Of a stretch of 64,000 bases of DNA, positions 1 through 15,289 are shown piece after piece. The position numbers and the translations under genes are program-made. Under the pieces are notes generated by a model, which did not search any database, was not told where the DNA came from, and saw nothing but the letters and a program-made list of their open reading frames with translations. Where the stretch lies: the NCBI GenBank assembly GCA_030035585.1, contig CM057463.1, positions 140,276,736 through 140,340,735 of the forward strand, given 5' to 3'. The DNA comes from Dugong dugon. Taxonomy: Eukaryota; Chordata; Mammalia; Sirenia; Dugongidae. Every line of letters begins with the position of its first letter. The stretch's first letter is position 1.

Positions 1-744
1 TCTTTTGTGGCACTTGGACTTTATATCACAAACGTTACAAGGCTAGGCAAAAGGTTGGGCAAGGAGGATTAAAATGGAATGCTCCAGGCTGAGAGAACTA
101 GAATGGTCTGGTGGGCAAGGAGCAGAAATGTAGAATGGGCAGGATAAAAGGAGGTCAGGAACGGAAAAGAAAATAAAGCAGGCAGACTGGTGTCATCCCT
201 GAAAACGGACGTGATCAGCCAGCAGTCAGCTAGGCTAAGGTTGAGAGAAATAGCCAGAACAGAATAACTCACAATGGGATGTGTTGTGCTAGTATAGACA
301 GACACCAAATGCTAATGTTCTATGACATCCCTGGGCAACATGTCAAGTGGTTCATTCCAGCCCTAAAGAGGCTGATCCATCAGGGAGTCCAGTCCCAATG
401 AAGAAGGTGCTTTAACTTAGTTATTTCATGCTGACTCACAGGGCAGCCTTAAATTTTCATGGTAGGTGAGGGACCTGGCCACAAGCTTAATAATTCCAAA
501 CTATCTGGGTGGCCACTGTATGTTCCCAAAGTGGGGACGGAAGTTACCATAGCTGGGCATTTGACTGTGTTGCTGACAGTGCTGTCCACACAAAACGAGT
601 GCCAAAAAAAAGTAGTTCTTTTACCTATTATTTGTCCTCATAATGATCCATTATTATATTTTATCCTTTTCATATACTCTGGTAATTGGCAGGGTAAATG
701 ATTTTGTAAAAGATAATTTTCTTTTTCTTGATAATAAGAAACTC
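1..744. other. unassigned intergenic sequence
   Basis: No gene, splice-flanked exon or recognisable repeat is visible. The short open frames here have no recognisable domains. Confidence 0.5.
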
Positions 745-1160
745 TTACCACAGGTGAGTGGCTTTAAAGAACAGAAGTTTATTCTCTCACAGTTTAGGCA
801 GCTAGAAGTCCAAATTCAGGACAGTGGTTATAGGAGAAGACTCTCTGAAGAGTCTGTTGGTTCTGAGAATAGGTATTTGTCTCTCCCAGCTTCTGTAGTT
901 ACGGCATTCCTGGGTTCCTTGGCAATCTTCACATGGCATCTACCTTTCCCTGTTTGTGCTTGCTCCTGTGTTTAATCTGCTCTTTTCATAACTCAGAAGT
1001 GGTTAGGTTTAGGACACACCTTACACTGAGATGGCCTCATTAGCATAACAAAGAAAACCCTATTTTCAAAGAAGATTACATCCACAGGTAAAGGGGTTAA
1101 GGTTCTAACACATATTTTGGGGCGGGGGGGGGGGGGGGGACACGATTCAATCCATAACAG
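745..1160 (-). repeat. MaLR-type LTR (ERVL-MaLR), minus strand
   Basis: Read on the minus strand, it begins TGTTATGGATTGAATCGTGT and runs to the sequence around the motif AATAAACTTCTGTTCTTTAA, the usual 3' layout of MaLR/MLT1-like LTRs. The three other MaLR LTRs in the window (33.4, 36.0 and 43.6 kb) share the same 3' block (lines with GGACTTCTAGC, GAGAGAATAAA). The usual short G run near the 5' end has expanded to 16 G at 1124-1139. No internal viral gene accompanies it. Confidence 0.75.
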
Positions 1161-1385
1161 TAAGTATCATTTATTTAATGTTTGCTATATGCCAGACCAT
1201 ACTAAGTTCCCTACATTCATTGTCTCATTTATTCATTCAATATTCCTACAAGGTAGGATTATCATGACCTTATTTTTACAAGTGAGGTAACTGAAGCCCA
1301 GAAAGTTTAATTGACCTCCCCAAAGTCACATGGTCCATAAGTGGTAGGAGCAATACTCAAACACAGAACTTTTTCCAAAGTCCTT
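1161..1385 (-). repeat. MIR SINE, minus strand
   Basis: The plus strand carries the reversed MIR core: a block like AAGTGAGGTAACTGAAGCCC followed by CCCCAAAGTCACATGG, preceded by the reversed CORE/3' region with TATATGCCAGACCATACTAA. MIRs are ancient tRNA-derived SINEs. This copy is diverged and directly abuts the MaLR LTR. Confidence 0.75.
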
Positions 1386-3236
1386 GCTCTTAACCTCTAT
1401 GGACTTTTGCTTGACAATGGCGCTATCAAATGAATAGGCAGAATATACCATGGATAGTAAGAGTGGACTACTATAAACCACGCTAAATGGAAGGGTACTC
1501 TCGTTTCTACCTTCTCATTTACATGTTCGTCCATTACAGGTCTGCAGGGTCTTCTAGGGATTCTTCTACCTAACAGCAAACTTTTTTTTAACAATAGTGG
1601 ATATTATTTTTAGAAAATAAAAAGGAGGAAAGTGAGAAGTGGAAATGAGAAGGAATATTTTCCTTTCCGTGTTCTATCAAGTGCGTTTCCCTTACAGCTC
1701 TCTTGAACTCTGGTAAAAGATACAGACACTGAATGGCGAAACTAGTGTTCTTCCCAACAGCTGCTCTCCCTATATGAGGATGGGGATAATCAGCGTAAAA
1801 GACGCTACTCCGTCTGCCTCACTCACTTCACTCAATTGGCATTGTCCCAGAGAAAATCAATTAGTTGACTACAGAAGGATAGTTCAAAAACATGAGGTCT
1901 ACTGTCCTGATCTGTCCATTACCCAATGCCTTGTCTTCTACGGTACATAAGAAACAAAAATTCTCCGGAAACCCACTTAAAATTTACATACAATGATACG
2001 CACAGAACCTATAGTGTTTTTGATCATCCATTTGGACTGGGGCTAACTGCCTTATTAAAAATCACCGTTTGTTAATTTTTTATGTGTGTGTTGGTTTCTT
2101 GATTAGTTTGACCCAAAGTACATTTTATTTCATTTTAATATGGAATTCTAATTCCTTTTTTTTTTTAACTTGGACTCAATTCAAACTTTTTCATAAATTA
2201 GGACACGTAAGTTTTGTAAAAATATTATTTCTATTTATTTGCCAATATCTTCCTTTCCCTTCTTTCACCTCCAATATAAAATTCAATCTTTATGCCAAGA
2301 TACTTTGATGACATAATACAGATTTTAGAGAACATCATACTAAGTCATTTCTATCGCATAATTCATTTTAGTATTTCTATCGTTCAAAATACAGTGTTCC
2401 TAGATGGTTTCTCTAAGGATTTTATTGCTCCTTATAAGTAGACATACCTAAATGAAATAATTGTCTTACAACATGTAATTGGGATGACTTATTTCTTTGA
2501 TTTAGAGATTTATGCAGTGATTTTTTTTTTGCCAAAGAGCAAATGAAGTAATTTTCAAAGACAGTAAACATAAAAATTTTGATGTGAATACTAGAGGGAA
2601 GGGTTTTAATTAGGGAGAAGGCTGATATATTTCCATGGTGATGACAACTCTGACATTGTTAAATTTCTTTGTGAGGATGATGAGAGAAAAGATAAGAGGG
2701 TGCTTTTATAAAGTCATCCTCATTATTACTCAAGGCAATGAGCTCTTACGTACAAGCTTAATTATGACCTCTGTTCATCATCCCGATACTTAATGCACCA
2801 GATGCGCTTCTCCTCTTCTGTCAATTGCTGCTCTGTCAGTTGTCCTCTGACTGAGCATTGTCTGCCAAATGCATGGCTGTCTTCCATCTCCAGAGGAGAT
2901 AGATGGTTTATCTGCATCTAGCCTCCAGACAAGCTCCAACTCATTTTATTCTCAAAATATCTTGTTCCCTGGGACAGGTTCTACCAGAAATTAGACTGGA
3001 AATTTCATTAGACTGGAAATTTGCTTCCTTCCCATAATACCTTAGATCAAAAGAAACACAGGGTAAAATGCCCTCATCTCTGGTTTTTCTCATGATGAAT
3101 GATTTATATTTGTCAGATGATAGAAATAATTTTGAAAGGAAAACAGTTGTTTTTTCACAAGGCTCTTTCTAGACACTTCATTAGGTCTAGGAGCTAATGA
3201 AGCAACTGTGTCCAGCTCAGATACAGCAAATAACCA
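1386..3236. other. unassigned AT-rich sequence
   Basis: No supported gene or confident repeat. It has several T-runs (2159-2166, 2521-2530). It may hold very old repeats below what can be recognised by eye. Confidence 0.5.
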
Positions 3237-3432
3237 CTCCCTGGATGGCACAAACAGTTTGGGACTACCAACCAAAAAGTTGGTGGTTTAAATTCACTCA
3301 GTGGCATGGCAGAAGAAAGGCCTGTGATCTACTTCCATAAGATTATGGAGTGCAGTTCTGTTCTGAAACACACGGTGTCACCACGAATAGGAATCAGCTC
3401 GGTGGCAGTGGGCTTGGTTTTCTTGGTTTCAA
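3237..3432 (+). repeat. AfroSINE, plus strand
   Basis: Diverged copy. It keeps the block around ACCAACCAAAAAGTTGGTGG, the optional middle insert (GAAGAAAGGCCTGTGATC) and the 3' end GGAATCAGCTCGGTGGCAGT followed by a T/G-rich tail. The 5' end is degraded. Confidence 0.8.
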
Positions 3433-5603
<2,171 letters not shown>

Positions 5604-5767
5604 CTATAAACAAAACCCATGGCCATCAAGTCAATTCCAACTCAGAGCGACCCTATGGACAGAGTAGAAATGCCCCACAGGGTATCCAAGGAGAAGCTGG
5701 TGGTCTCAAACTGCCGACAGTTTGGTTAGGAGCCAAGCTCTTAACCACCGCGTCACCAGGGCTCCAA
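5604..5767 (-). repeat. AfroSINE, minus strand
   Basis: Near full-length. The reversed 3' end (CATCAAGTCAATTCCAACTC) comes first, and the reversed tRNA-like head ends ACCGCGTCACCAGGGCTCC. The body block GACAGAGTAGAAATGCCCCA matches the other copies. This is the simple form without the middle insert. Confidence 0.93.
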
Positions 5768-6871
5768 GACTAGGAACGGTCAGTAGATTTTAATTTGCAT
5801 GACACTCTGGTTGATTGGAGTTGGCTGCCTGAAGAGCTGCATGGAAAAAGATTGCCATGTTCATGGGAAGTGACACGCATGTGTATCTTTGCTTCCCAGG
5901 ATTAAATGATCTTGGCATGAATTAGATGCAAAAAAGATACAACTCTCCATCTAAACGTCTTCAGAAGATTTTGTAGTCATTAACCTTACATGAACTTTTA
6001 TCGGATAATGCATTTTCCTGGCCATATTCTTCTGTACTGATCATAATGAATATTTATTTATTTCCTTTAGACCAGTGGGGCCAGACTCTCCACTGGAGGC
6101 TGTGAAATGGGTTGGATATAGGCCAAATCTGATGCTCACTTTTGGGGATGCAGGCCTTTGGGATTGCATAATCCTATCCTCTAGAATCCTATCCCCATCT
6201 GCTCTGTAATGATGGGCCGTGTAAAAGGACACTCAGCCTCCACAAGGAACTCAATATTCAAGTCTCAGATTTTAGTAGTAGCAGCCATAACAATAAGAAC
6301 TTACTGACTCAGAAAACAGATTCTTTGCTTCAAGTTTCATTTTATTATGTTTAATATTGTTTGTTGAATTTTTCTTATTACTTCTCATGAAACCCAAGGC
6401 CAAGGGAAGGGGATTCTTCTGTATGAATTATGAAAGTAAAACAAATAATACTTCGCTCTGACAAAACATCCTAATCTCATCTGTACTAAAGGAACCAAGT
6501 GTCATTAAATCTGGAGCTCAGGCTCTCATCTCTATCTCATGTCCTCCAACTGCACTGAGAGTTAGTAAAGCCAATCTTGATAATAAAAGTTCCTTATCAG
6601 TGTATTGTCATCACAAAGCACCATACTGCACACTAAGAAGCTAAGAAGTCAGCCAAGTTACTATCTGCCTTTCATTATGTCTTAAATCTTGGAAGTTTAG
6701 ATTTCTGAAGAGCAAACAGTACTTCACTTGGAATTATAAAGCATTATGCAACCAATTCCATTACTTATGAAAGTAAAAGCTAATGTGACAGTTGCCTACA
6801 CGTGCCGAATGACCTATGGATGCTTTAATGTCAGTGGATTTACTTTCAGTGCCTCTCAGCTGCTATTTCTT
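5768..6871. other. unassigned sequence
   Basis: No supported gene or repeat. Confidence 0.5.
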
Positions 6872-8296
6872 AAGAATTACTGGGGGAGGCGGGGCCAAGA
6901 TGTTGGAGTAGTCAAACGCTTCCTGTGGTCCCTCTTACGACAAAGACACAAAAAACAAGTGAATCAATTATATATGACAGTCGTGGAGCCTTGAACCTCA
7001 AAGGCAAAGTAGAGGAATTGGACTGAATGGCAGGAGGAAGGAGAGACTGGAGGCAGTGAGGAGTTGCCAGACTTGACCCTGCGGGAACCAGCACCTTTCA
7101 GGCTGGATAGGCTGGCATGTGTAGTGGGGCAAGCAGTGGTGCTCGGGAGGAGTTTTCCACATCAGGAGAGACCAAGCAGCAGAGAGCCTACTCACACCTC
7201 CAGAACCAGTGAAAAGTAGTGCTCATTCAGCAAAAGATAAGTACATGCATTTGATCTACTGCACAGATCAAAAAACCCCCATTGGGAAAAAACTTTCTCC
7301 CATTTACCTGCCCCCATCCTGCTCTGCACTGGGTTCCAGGGCCAACTTCAGCAATTGCCGAGCCTCAGACTGGGAATAGGACCTGACACACAACCTGAGA
7401 AATTCTCCTGGGGTTGTAGAGGGAAAAAATTATCAAACAGGAAAAAAATAATCTACTGGCTCCCCTAAGCCAGGAACTCAGAGTAGGCACAGCTCCTTTG
7501 TCTAAGCACAGGCGTAAGGGATCCATGGAATCTGAAGGCCTTTCACCCTGTGTAGAACTGTGTGGGCCCATTTCAACAGCATAGGCCCTCATTGCCACAG
7601 TACCACAGAGTATATACCTGAAGCCTGACTTTTTGTATCAGCTGTATGGTGAAGTGGCAGGTTCGTGACATTTGACACTGCTCTACCCATTAAGCAGGGT
7701 CCTCACCTACCCACATCAGGCACCTGAGGACTGGCGGCTCCACCCATACCACATAACCACCTGTGACAGGAGTCCAAAAATTAGTAGTGCCTCCCAGTCC
7801 CTACAGCCAACAGCACTGGGTGCTCATAGTCCAGCTGCAAAACCCACTCACCTGCACACTCTAGGGAACAGGGACATGCTTTCCTCCCAGACACTTGGGG
7901 CAGCTCTCAGCCCCATGCCTTGCTAAGCACATGACCCTGTACATGATACATGTGTCTACACCAATCACCCATGCCTGTCTAGGACTGTATGTGAGAGCTT
8001 GCACCACACACTTGGTCACAAACTATCTAGACACCTAAGCAGAATTCATATAAGAAAAGTAAACAGACTCCTGGGCTCACATACCTAGTAAGAGATCTAA
8101 ACACCTGGTGACAAGACGTTAGAGCTTCAAAGGTGTCAATAATCAAATTAGCTCACATGAGCAGCCTACTTGGGCATATTAAAACAAAACAAAATGAAAA
8201 GTTAGGGCACAGTAAGCAAACAAAATAAATAAATATAATAATTTTTTGATGGCTCAGAAACAATACTCAATATGAAATCACATAAAGAGGCAGAAC

Positions 8297-9243
8297 ATGA
8301 TGGCTTCAGCAAGGTCCGAAAACAAAGAATCAAGAAATTTTTCTGGAGGAAGAGAATTTCTTGGAATTACCAGAGATAGAATATGAAAGATTAATATACG
8401 AACTCTTCAAGAGATCAGGAATGAGATCATGTGGAATGCAGAAAAATCCAAAGAACACACAAACAAAGCAACAGAAGAACTTAAGAAGATTATTCAAGAG
8501 CATAATGACAAATTTAATAGGCTTCAGGAATCCATAGAGAGACAGCAATCAGAAATACAGAAGATTAATAATAAAATTTCAGAATTAGGCAATTAAATAG
8601 AAAATCATAGGAGCAGAACTGAGGCAACGGAAGACAGAATTAGTGAGATTGAAGATAAAGCACTTGATACCAATTTATCTGAGGAAAAATAAAAGAATTA
8701 AAAAAAATGAAGAAATCCTAAGATTTATGTGGGACTCTATCAAGAGGAATAACCTATGAGTGATTACAGTAACAAAAGGGGGGGGGGGATAGAAAATACA
8801 GAGAGAATTGTTGAAGATTTGTTGACAGAAAAACTTCCCTGATATCATGAAAGATGAGAAGATATCTATCCAAGATGCTTATCGAACTCCACATAAGGTA
8901 GATCCAAAAAGAAAGTCACCAAGACATATTATAATCAAACTTGCCAAAACCAAAGATAAAGAGAGAATTTTCAGAGTGGCAAGGGATAAAGGAAAAGTCA
9001 TCTACAAAGGAGAGTCAATAAGACTAAGCTTGGACTACTCAGCAGAAACCATGCAGGCAAGAAAGCAATGGGATGACATATATAAAACCTTAAAGGAAAA
9101 TTTGCCAGCCAAGAATTATATATTCGGCAAAACTGTCTCTCAAATATGATGGCAAAATTAGGGCATTTCCAGATAAACAGAATTTTAGGGAATTTGCAAA
9201 AACCAAACCAAAATTATAAGAAATACTAAAGGGAGTCCTCTGA
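8297..9243 (+). pseudogene. L1-A ORF1 (ORF1p) pseudogene
   Basis: Remnant of the L1 RNA-binding chaperone ORF1p, which coats L1 RNA in the cytoplasm as coiled-coil trimers. The start at 8297 matches L1-C at 46469. The best-preserved part is 8847-9149, covering the RRM end and C-terminal domain: KSPRHIIIKLAKTKDKERI, then YSAETMQARKQWDDIYK, the conserved L1 block. The upstream coiled-coil region is broken by stops (for example near 8596 and 8691) and by the G run at 8777. Not functional. Confidence 0.85.
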
Positions 9244-9698
9244 TTAGAAAATCAGTAACATCAGATAACAACTCAAGACTAGAACACAGGACAGAACAAA
9301 CAGATATCAACCCAGATAGGTAAGTCACAAAAATGAATCAAAGCTAAAACACTGAAAATAGAAAAACAGAGACATCAGTATGTAAAATAGGACACATTGA
9401 AACAAAATGAGAGACTAAAAAAATGTAGTCACAGATCTTTCATATGGAGAGGATGTCAAGGTGATATAGAGAAATAAAAGAGTGGTTTAAACTTAGAAAA
9501 ATAGAGGTAAATATTAAGGTAATCACAGAGGAAACTAACAATCCTACACACCAAAATTAAAAAAAAAAAAAGTCTCAGCAAATGTAAAATCAACAACAAT
9601 GAAAAAGATGAAAAAAAATACATAAAGAAAAACGACTCAGCACAGAAAAGTAAGTGGGATAAAGAAACTGTGAACAACACACACAAAAAGACATCAAA

Positions 9699-11947
9699 AT
9701 GACAACACTAAACTCATACCTATCAATAATTATGATGAATGTAAATGAACTAAATACACCAATAAAGAGACAGAGTGGCAGAATGGATAAAAAAATGTGA
9801 TCCGTCTATGCTGCCTACAAGAGACACACCTTAGACTTAAAGACAAAAAGAAACTAAACCTCAAAGGATGGAAAAAAATATATCAAGCAAGCAACACTCA
9901 AAGAAGAGTAGAACTGGCAATATTAATCTTTGACAAAATAGACTTTAAAGTAAAATCCACCACAAAAGATAAGGAAGGACACTATATAATGATTAAAGGG
10001 TCAATACACCAGGAGGACATAACCATAATAAATATTTACACACCAAACAACATAAAACAAAATACATAAAACAAACTCTAACAGCACTGAAAAGAGAGAT
10101 AGACAGCTCTGCAATAATAGTAGGAGACTTCAACATGCCACTTTGGGGGAAAGGACAGAACATCCAGAAAGAAGCTCAGTGAAGACACAGAAGACCTAAA
10201 TGCCACAATCAACCAACTTGATCTCATAGACATATACAAAACACTCCATCCAACAGCGGCCAAGTATACTTTCTTTTTCAATGCACATGGAATGTCACCA
10301 GAATAGGCCATAAAGCAAGTGTTAACAGAATCCAAATCATCCAAATATTACAAAGTGTCTTCTGACCATAAAACCATAAAAGTAGAAATTGATAACAGAA
10401 AAAGCAAGGAAAAAAATCTAACACATGGAAACTGAACAACACCTTGCTTAAAAACTACTGGGTCACAGAAGAAATTAAGGATGGAATAAAGAAATTCACA
10501 GGATCAAATGAGAATGCAAACACATCCTACCAGAACCTTTGGGACACAGCAGAAGCAGTGCTCAGAGGTCAGTTTATAGCAATAAATGCACACATCCAAA
10601 AAGAAGAAAGGGCCAAAATTAACCCTGCAACTAGAAGAAGTAGAAAGAGAGCAGCAAAAGATGCCCTCAGGAGCCAGAAGAAAGGAAATAATAGGAATCA
10701 GAGCAGAATTAAATGAAATAGAGAATAGAAAAACAATTGAAAGAGTTAACAAGACCAAAAGCTGGTTCTTTGAAAAGATCAACAAAATTGATAAACCATT
10801 GGCCAAACTGACAAGAGAAAAACAGGAGAGAAAGCAAATAGTCCAAAAAAGAAATGAGATGGACAATATCCCAACAGACCAAACTGAAATTAAAGAATCA
10901 TAACAGAATACTATGAAAAATTATACTTTAACAAATTTGAAAACCTAGAGGAAATGAAGAAATTTCTAGAAACTCACTACCTACCTAAACTCACACAGAG
11001 GTAGAGCAACTAAATAAACCCATAACAAGAGATTGAAAAGGTAATTAAAAAACTCCCAACGAAAAAAAGCCCTGGCCCTGATGGTTTCACTGGAGAATTT
11101 TACCAAACTTTCAGAGAAGAGTTAACACGACTACTACTAAAGGTATTTCAGAGCATAGTAAAGGATGGAATACTCCCAAACACTTACGCTTGTCAAAAGA
11201 CTTCACCAAAATAGTAAAAACACAATCTACAGACTGCAAAAAAAAAATTTGGCTACAACAAATCCTATCAGTGTTTAATCTCTAAAATCTATAAGATACT
11301 GCAAAACCTCAAAAACGAAAAGACAAATAACCCAATTAATAAATGGGCAAAGGATATGGACAGGCACTTCACCAAAGAAGACAGTCAGGCGGCTAATAGA
11401 CACATGAGGAAATCCTCATGATCATTAGCCATTAGAGAAATACAAATCAAAACTACAATGAGATACCATCTCACCCCAGCAAGGCTAACATTCATCCAAA
11501 AAACACAAAATAATAAATGTTGGGGAGTTTGTGGAGAGACGGAAACACTTATACGCTGCTGGTGGGAATGTAAAATGGTACAACTACTTTGGAAATTGAT
11601 TTGGTGCTTCCTCAGAAAGCTAGAAATAGAAGTACCATATGATCAGCAATCCCTCTCCTAGGAATATATCCTAGAGAAGTAAGAGCCATCACACGAATTG
11701 ATATATGCACACCTGTGTTCATTGTAGCACTGTTCACAATAGCAAAAAGATGGAAACAACCTAGGTGTCCATCAATGGACAAATGGAAAAATAAATTATG
11801 GTATATTCACATAATGGAATACTATACAACGACAAAAAACAAAGATGAATCCGTGAATCGTCTTATAACATGAAGGAATCTGGAAGGCATTCTGCTGAGT
11901 GAAAGTAGTCGCAAAAGTACAAATTCTGTATAAGACCACTATTATAA
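9699..11947 (+). pseudogene. L1-A ORF2 (endonuclease/RT) pseudogene, RT core deleted
   Basis: Remnant of ORF2p, which nicks target DNA and reverse-transcribes L1 RNA onto it. Start and stop (11945-11947) are placed by alignment with L1-B and L1-C. Endonuclease pieces are visible: CCLQETHLRLKDKKK at about 9800 and IINIYTPNN at about 10030. The linker region reads well at 10444-10903. RT palm blocks including the FADD motif are absent because the frame jumps at 11177-11181 from a position before the RT core to the C-terminal region. The C-terminal Cys-containing segment (WWECKMVQLLWKLIW) survives at about 11550. Multiple stops and frameshifts are present. Confidence 0.88.
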
Positions 11948-12959
11948 GAACTCAAGAAGAGGTTTAAACAGAAAAGAAAATATTCTTTGATGGTTATCAG
12001 GGTGGGGAGAGAGGGAGAGGGGTATTCACTAACTAGATAGTAGACAAGAATTATCTTAGGTAAAGGGAAGGACAGCACACACTACAGAGGAAGTCAGCAC
12101 AACTGGACTAAACCAAAAGCTAAGAAGTTTGCTGAATACAACCAAACACTTCAAGGGACAAAGTAGTAGGGGCGAGGGTCTGGGGGCCATGGTTTCAGGA
12201 GATATCTAGGTCAGTTGGCATAATGAAGTTTATTAAGAAAATGTTCTGCATCCCACTTTGGTGAGTGGTGTCTGAGGTCTTAAAAGCTAGGAAGTGGCCA
12301 TCTAAGATGCATTTAGTCCCAACCCACCTGCAGTAAGGGAGAATGAAGAACACCAAGGACACATGGAAAATACTAGCCCAAGAGACAGAAAGGGCCACAT
12401 GAACCAGAGACTCCATCGGCCTGAGGCCAGAAGAACTAGATGGTACCAGGCAACCACCAATGACTGCCCTGACAGGGAACACAATAGAGAGTTCCTGACG
12501 GAGCAGGAGAAAAATGGGTTCATAACACAAATTCTAGTAAAAAGACCAGATTTAATGGTTTAACTGAGACTGGAGGGACCATGGCAGATATGGCCCCCGG
12601 ACTCTCTGTTGGCCCAGAGTTGAAACCATTCCTGAGGCCAACTCTTCAGACAAATATTAGACTGGACTATGGGACATAAAATGATACTCGTGAAGAATGT
12701 GCTTCTTAGCTCAAGTAGATACATGAGACTAAATGGGCAGCTCCTGTCCGGAGGTGAGATGGGAAGGCAGAAAGAGTCAGGAGCTGGTTAAATGGACACA
12801 GGAAATCTGGGGTGGAAAGAAGGATTGTGCTGTCACAGTATAGGGAGATCAACTAGGGTCACATAGCAATGTGTGTGTAAATTTTTGTATGAGAAACTGA
12901 CTTGAATTGTAAACTTTCACTTAAAGCACAATAAAAATAAAAATAAAAGAGTTACTGGG

Positions 12960-13751
12960 AGACACAGGTTTTACTAAGTCTACACAGCTCTTAGGATATG
13001 AGTCTTTTTCTCATACATGGGGAGTAGAGCAAGTAGCCAATCAGAATCAGCCTCTGCTAACTGACCAGTGACACAATTAAACATAAGGCATTTTTACACT
13101 TGGAGAAATAATTACTTATGTGTGACAGGAAGGATAAACACACAAAAAGAAAGCAATTAAGTACATAAATAAAAGATATTAACATTATATATGAACAAAT
13201 GAGTAAGCCCATATTGTGAAATGGTAAATGAACTTAACAAAAGGATGTGTTCCATTTTCTCTTACCGACATTCATCAATGTTAATATTGTGTAAATATTG
13301 TTGTCTATTTAAGCTGTTCCCATTTGTAAAGAAGACCTCTGCACAGTTTCACACTTTTCTGCATTTATTTTCCCCTTATGGGCAAGAAGTTTTATATGTA
13401 AATTTTAGCTATTTCTCTGCTAGTAGCTTCCCAAGTCAGTGTAACAGTGCGCTAATTTGTTCTTAAAAATAAAATTGTGCTGCTTTTTGCTAAGAACTTT
13501 GAAAGAAAATTTTTATTTAGTTTCTTTATAAGGAAGTTGGCACAGAAGGTTTAGAAGGATTAAGAATACTTTCTTTGAAATAGTGACTTGGCTTTATTTT
13601 TCTTACAACACACTGGTGTACGAGCTATTTAAACATGCAAATGGGGAGCTTGTCCTGTATCATACAATGCCTTTTTTAAATAACCATCTAGTTAGTGCTT
13701 AGCATTATGGGGGAAGTACTGAATTGAAGGCAGGGAACTGGATTCCATTCC
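12960..13751. other. unassigned sequence
   Basis: The flank after L1-A, with no supported gene or repeat. Confidence 0.5.
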
Positions 13752-14010
13752 AACTAAGTCTCACATACTTCGGACGTGTTGTCAGGAGGGATCAATCCCT
13801 GGAGAAGGACGTCATGCTTGGTAAAGTACAGGGTCAGCGAAAAAGAGGAAGACCCTCAACGAGATGAATTGACACAGTGGCTATAACAATGGGCTCAAGC
13901 GTAACAACAGTTGTGAGGATGGTGCAGGACTAGGCAGTGTTTCGTTCTGTTGTACATAGGGTTGCTATGAGTCAGTAATCCACTCAGTACCACCTAACAA
14001 CAACAACAAA
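13752..14010 (+). mobile_element. RTE LINE, 5'-truncated 3' end
   Basis: The last ~260 bp of the RTE element: ORF C-terminal end (GTCAGCGAAAAAGAGGAAGA; CACAGTGGCTATAACAATGG), then the 3' end with CATAGGGTTGCTATGAGTCA and a CCTAACAACAACAACAAA tail. It matches the 3' ends at 27.9-28.1 kb and 30.0-30.2 kb. Confidence 0.93.
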
Positions 14011-15289
14011 GAAATAGTTCTAAACATGTTTCCAGTTTCATGGTCACAGTTTAAAATGTGCAGTACGTGGCTTCTCAAAGAACTTAAATCTAAGACACGC
14101 ATGTAATATACTTACACATTTTTTTTTTAATCATCATCTTCCTGTCACTCATTTCCTATCTCTCCCACTAAACATTAAGATAAAGTTAATTTTTACCCTG
14201 ATATTGGGAATGTTGAGACTTATACAAATATGGTTGTATTTTTTGTAGAAAATTAGATTGTTTTACGTTTTCTTTTGTGGGGTAAAGGGGAGAGGAAAGG
14301 TGGGAAACATCTTTTCCAAAACAGGATTTAAGTTGAGCTGGCATCTTGTAATTTATCAAACCACTACACTCCTAATTGTTTCAAGGGACCTAGCTTTTCT
14401 CTGTTGAGGAGCTATCAGGTAAGTTTGATGCAGATTCAAATACATTTTGCAAGTGAATATTTCTCTGTGAATGATTCCATAAAATATAAAACATTACTAG
14501 ATATATAATCAATTTTAAAGCAAGAGATGGCAATATATTTTAATATAACTATCAGAACATCTGTGAATTGCTTTTATCTTTTTTGAGTTAACAGTATCCA
14601 TCCTTATAGCTGTGTATTTGACTATCACTGAGAAGATTGAGAGAATATTAGTAATAAAAATGTTAAAAAAATCACAATTCTGTAAACAATATAACTTGAT
14701 TTAGATATATTTTGGGCAGGTGTAAGATGGAGGATTGTAAAAGTTGTTTATACCAGGAAAACTTAAAAGTAAGTGCACTGTTTGCAAAGAGGAGCAAAAG
14801 GCTTCTGTTGACAAAAATCCCTACAGAGTAGGTAATCTTGAGTGAGTTTGGATGGAAACAGATAGGAACAAACCCTGAGAAAATAATTGAGAAGTGGAAG
14901 AATGATCAACAAGTTAAAAATTATGAGAAACAGCGAATGAAGGAGAGAGAAAGATGATATAAAGATGGTGAAGATGATGATGAATAACTGCGAAATATGT
15001 AAAATTTATGTGTACATTAGTGGGTTTTTTGTTATTTCTTGCTTACTTTTTACACTATACCATGAAAAAGTTGATACATACATAGTAAAGTTAATAGATA
15101 TGTATTATTTTGACAAACCATTCTCAAAACCTTTACTATTAATACTCTCTCCACATTTTTGAGATGGGGATGTAGTCTACTGCTTTGCTCTCAAATTCAG
15201 TTGGGTCATACTGATCACATTTTCAAAGATAAATGACTTAAGATTTATACTGGGAATTTTTTTTTTTAAATATCTGGAATTTAAGTTCT
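14011..15289. other. unassigned AT-rich sequence
   Basis: No supported gene. The 14.7-15.2 kb part is purine-rich and could be the extreme 5' end of the old L1 that follows. Confidence 0.45.

Larger units (their letters stand above)
6885..12946 (+). mobile_element. L1-A: LINE-1, 5' complete, internally deleted
   Basis: A LINE-1 of the same lineage as L1-C. It starts GAGGCGGGGCCAAGATGTTG and ends in an A-rich AATAAAAATAAAAATAAAA tail. Layout: 5' UTR 6885-8296, ORF1 8297-9243, ORF2 9699-11947, 3' UTR 11948-12946. The target-site duplication is AAGAATTACTGGG (6872-6884) against AAGAGTTACTGGG (12947-12959), one mismatch. Aligned with L1-C, about 1.53 kb is missing at the CAAAC at 11177-11181, which removes the RT core. 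A 10-base G run at 8777-8787 and many stops show a long-dead copy. Confidence 0.95.

Noticed and set aside
12195-12563. Overlapping ORFs in the L1-A 3' UTR (up to 111 codons)
   Set aside because: Equivalent frames recur in the 3' UTRs of other L1 copies (24495, 39743, 40177, 52013, 56300) because the UTR sequence is shared; they are not conserved as proteins.
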